Positions 63,091 to 64,000 of a stretch of 64,000 nucleotides of DNA are shown one piece after another. Source of the stretch: Arthrobacter sp. NIO-1057. Lineage in GTDB: Bacteria > Actinomycetota > Actinomycetes > Actinomycetales > Micrococcaceae. The stretch lies in contig NZ_FMAT01000001.1 in the NCBI RefSeq assembly GCF_900094805.1, positions 940,196 through 1,004,195 of the forward strand, given 5' to 3'. The first letter of the stretch is position 1; every line of letters begins with the position of its first letter. The notes beneath the pieces are model-generated. The model was given only the letters and a program-made list of their open reading frames with translations, made no database searches and had not been told where the DNA came from. Position numbers and translations under genes: made by a program.

Positions 63091-64000
63091 TTAGCGGGCA
63101 CTGATGGCCACAGCGCGGCGCGCCTGACCAATCACCCGCGCCAAGCCGGTACCCGAAATCCAGGCACCAACCACGGCAAGTCCATCAAAATCTGCTAGTG
63201 CCGTCTCCAGTTGTTTTCGGCGTTCCACGGCGGCTTCTCCTTGCAGCGGCACCATATCGCTGAAACGCGACACGGCACTGCCCAAGACATCATCCTGATG
63301 CAATTGAACACCGAGAATCTTTGAAGCGTCTTTGATCGCCAAGTCGATCAATTGCTGGTCATCCCCGGATTCCACCAAGGCATCCTGTTCACCAATGCGC
63401 CCAAAGGACAGGCGCAGCACGTGGGTGCCAGGTCCGGCTTCATTAGCTAGCCAAGGCCATTTGGCGCTCGAGTGAGTCAAAGCCTTGGCGGTTAGTGGTG
63501 CTTGCTTGGCAACGAGCACCCCTGAGCCACGCGGCGCGTCATCAAGTTCTGGCTTGTCGACCACCAAAATAGCCAGCGCGATGGCGTTGGCGGTACTTTC
63601 ACTGCCGATCCGTGCCGGCTCATCGAGCAGTGGATTAATCAGTTCTAGTGCCTGGGCAGCCGGGGTCGCGATGATGACACGGTCCGCAGTAATCTGCTCG
63701 CCAAGGGTAGTGACCGTATAGGGAACTTCAGCCTGTGCGTCGTAGCTGATCGCGGTGACCGGTGAATTGCGTACGAGGGCTGCTTGATCTTCCTTGAGCT
63801 GACGCACCAAGGTATCCACCATGGTGAACATGCCGCCGTTAAGTCCTGCGACTCGCGAACCGGCAGGGGCCGAGGCCTGCAGTCGGGCTACGGCCTTAGC
63901 CAGGGACCCAGTTTCCTGCATGGCTTGGCGCAGTCCAGGCGCTACCGCGTCAATAGAAATCTTGGCTGGGTCGGTGGAGTAAACACCATTGATCACTGGG
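63091..64000 (-). CDS. cgoX: Coproporphyrinogen III oxidase HemY/CgoX (5' end outside window)
   Basis: This flavoprotein oxidises coproporphyrinogen III to coproporphyrin III. The 303 visible codons cover the C-terminal two thirds (NGVYSTDPAKISIDAV, GSRVAGLNGGMFTMVDTL, VIIATPAAQALELI, FDGLAVVGAWISGTGLARVI with the final glycine-rich FAD loop). The N-terminal dinucleotide-binding motif lies beyond the window. The gene stops 46 bases before hemQ. Together with hemQ and hemH it forms the terminal coproporphyrin branch. Confidence 0.93.
   Translation of the reverse strand, partial: PVINGVYSTDPAKISIDAVAPGLRQAMQETGSLAKAVARLQASAPAGSRVAGLNGGMFTMVDTLVRQLKEDQAALVRNSPVTAISYDAQAEVPYTVTTLGEQITADRVIIATPAAQALELINPLLDEPARIGSESTANAIALAILVVDKPELDDAPRGSGVLVAKQAPLTAKALTHSSAKWPWLANEAGPGTHVLRLSFGRIGEQDALVESGDDQQLIDLAIKDASKILGVQLHQDDVLGSAVSRFSDMVPLQGEAAVERRKQLETALADFDGLAVVGAWISGTGLARVIGQARRAVAISAR

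Overview
The window comes from the chromosome of a high-GC Gram-positive bacterium (Actinobacteria). The mtrA-mtrB-lpqB operon, the adnA-adnB recombination motor pair, uvrD2, nudC, a UPF0182 protein and a coproporphyrin-type heme operon all point there. Gene order matches Mycobacterium in several blocks (UPF0182/PDZ-Lon/DUF2342/uvrD2/nudC/adnB/adnA/MGMT-like, and mnmA/cysteine desulfurase/etfA/etfB). The moderate GC content, the low number of GTG starts and the local gene set fit Micrococcaceae (Arthrobacter/Glutamicibacter-like); this placement is inference.

Layout. 1-4.2 kb: secA (3' end outside the window), a YcaQ-type winged-helix protein and long HPF. 4.3-9.4 kb: comF-like gene, lpqB, mtrB, mtrA (transcribed mtrA to comF). 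9.5-10.9 kb: MetE-like protein and chorismate mutase. 11-16.6 kb: a complete oligopeptide/nickel-type ABC importer. 16.8-20.5 kb: a small unknown gene, then mnmA, cysteine desulfurase and an unknown gene. 20.6-25.4 kb: FolP2-type protein, RibD-C reductase, diacylglycerol kinase family protein, a J-domain protein, trmL and an RskA-like membrane protein. 25.5-29.8 kb: PIG-L deacetylase with etfA/etfB, and an HtrA protease. 30-32.9 kb: TPM-domain coiled-coil protein and PspA. 33-34.9 kb: three copies of initiator tRNA, each with its own terminator, enclosing a small anonymous two-gene unit, one gene of which is frameshifted. 35-41.5 kb: UPF0182, PDZ-Lon protease, DUF2342 protein, YgjP-like peptidase. 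41.7-53.2 kb: DNA repair block uvrD2, nudC, a phosphotransferase-like gene, adnB, adnA, alkyltransferase-like protein. 53.3-56.8 kb: a DnaQ-like exonuclease and metNIQ methionine importer. 57-64 kb: heme operon hemL-hemB-hemD-hemC-hemH-hemQ-hemY/cgoX (5' end of the last outside the window).

Most of the window is conserved housekeeping sequence. Transcription units are tightly packed, with repeated 4-base start/stop overlaps, and convergent or terminal borders are marked by unusually long perfect hairpins. The least conventional part is 32.96-34.89 kb: a tandemly duplicated initiator tRNA unit, a third copy 1.5 kb away and, between them, a small basic two-helix membrane protein next to a secreted protein with a broken reading frame. 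Other points worth a look are a J-domain protein with a NERD-like C-terminus that seems to have lost catalytic residues, a TPM-coiled-coil/PspA pair, and an 18-base perfect palindrome upstream of metNIQ.
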